A DNA stretch of 7,428 bases from an uncultured Clostridia bacterium. GTDB taxonomy: Bacteria; Bacillota; Clostridia; Peptostreptococcales; Anaerovoracaceae. The DNA is taken from the NCBI GenBank assembly GCA_937915045.1, contig CALDNM010000220.1, positions 1 through 7,428 of the forward strand, in the 5' to 3' direction. Below, piece after piece: positions 7,361 to 7,428 of the stretch. Position numbers and translations under genes: made by a program. The number at the start of each line of letters is the position of its first letter. Within the stretch, counting starts at the first letter, position 1. The notes beneath the pieces are model-generated. The model did no database searches. It worked only from the letters and a program-made list of their open reading frames with translations, and was not told where the DNA came from.

Positions 7361-7389
7361 TGTATCTATATACAGGAGCTTCCTGTATA
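7361..7389. repeat. Two overlapping inverted repeats downstream of hpt, possible operator
   Basis: A nine-base perfect dyad, TATACAGGA (7369-7377) and TCCTGTATA (7381-7389), has a three-base spacer. A second dyad, TGTAT (7361-7365) and ATACA (7370-7374), shares its right half with the first. The two centres lie 11 to 12 bases apart, about one helical turn. The right arm runs into a TATAAT box. No T run follows, so this is a poor intrinsic terminator for hpt; an operator reading is preferred but unproven. Confidence 0.5.
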
Positions 7390-7391
7390 AT
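7386..7391 (+). promoter_or_regulatory. Candidate -10 box of a promoter for the next gene
   Basis: A perfect TATAAT overlaps the end of the large dyad. The region 16-19 bases upstream has no good TTGACA match (TATCTA at 17-base spacing), so the promoter would be weak or need an activator. Transcription would start near 7398, before the possible ribosome site at 7421. Confidence 0.4.
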
Positions 7392-7420
7392 TTAAATGTA
7401 GATTGAAAAGTAAATACCTC

Positions 7421-7424
7421 GGAG
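7421..7424 (+). promoter_or_regulatory. Possible ribosome binding site of the gene beyond the window
   Basis: GGAG, four bases from the window end, is well placed for a start codon just outside. The next gene cannot be identified; ftsH is a guess from the common hpt-ftsH order. Confidence 0.3.
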
Positions 7425-7428
7425 TACA

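Overview
The window is one compact, all-plus-strand chromosomal stretch from a Gram-positive anaerobe, most likely a member of the Clostridia. Reasons: the gene order tig-clpP-clpX-lon-engB is typical of Clostridia, Shine-Dalgarno sequences are strong, GC is moderate, and Arg (AGA/AGG) and Ile (ATA) codon use is high. A finer placement within the Clostridia cannot be justified from this sequence alone.

Layout: a 62-base leader with a strong ribosome site leads into tig (trigger factor, 63-1388). Next come clpP (1431-2012) and clpX (2029-3342), which encode the two parts of the ClpXP protease. A 62-base gap holding a GC-rich hairpin separates them from lon (start best placed at 3405, end 5816). 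The lon stop overlaps the start of engB (5813-6403), a ribosome-assembly GTPase. Three bases later comes a small DUF1232 membrane protein (6407-6787), whose end overlaps hpt (start best placed at 6780, end 7310), a purine-salvage phosphoribosyltransferase. The last 118 bases are AT-rich and non-coding. They carry two overlapping inverted repeats, a TATAAT box and, at the very edge, a possible ribosome site for the next gene.

How the genes fit together: trigger factor receives nascent chains at the ribosome exit, ClpXP and Lon remove damaged or regulated proteins, and EngB helps build the 50S subunit, so the first five genes are a protein birth-and-death cluster. The DUF1232 gene and hpt are coupled to it by overlapping or nearly touching reading frames, but their functional link is not evident. 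All seven reading frames look intact and carry their key catalytic or binding residues.

I see no mobile element, CRISPR array, RNA gene or defence system, and nothing I would call a new system. The points most worth a second look are the double dyad before the next gene, the clpX-lon hairpin, and the translationally linked DUF1232 protein of unknown role.
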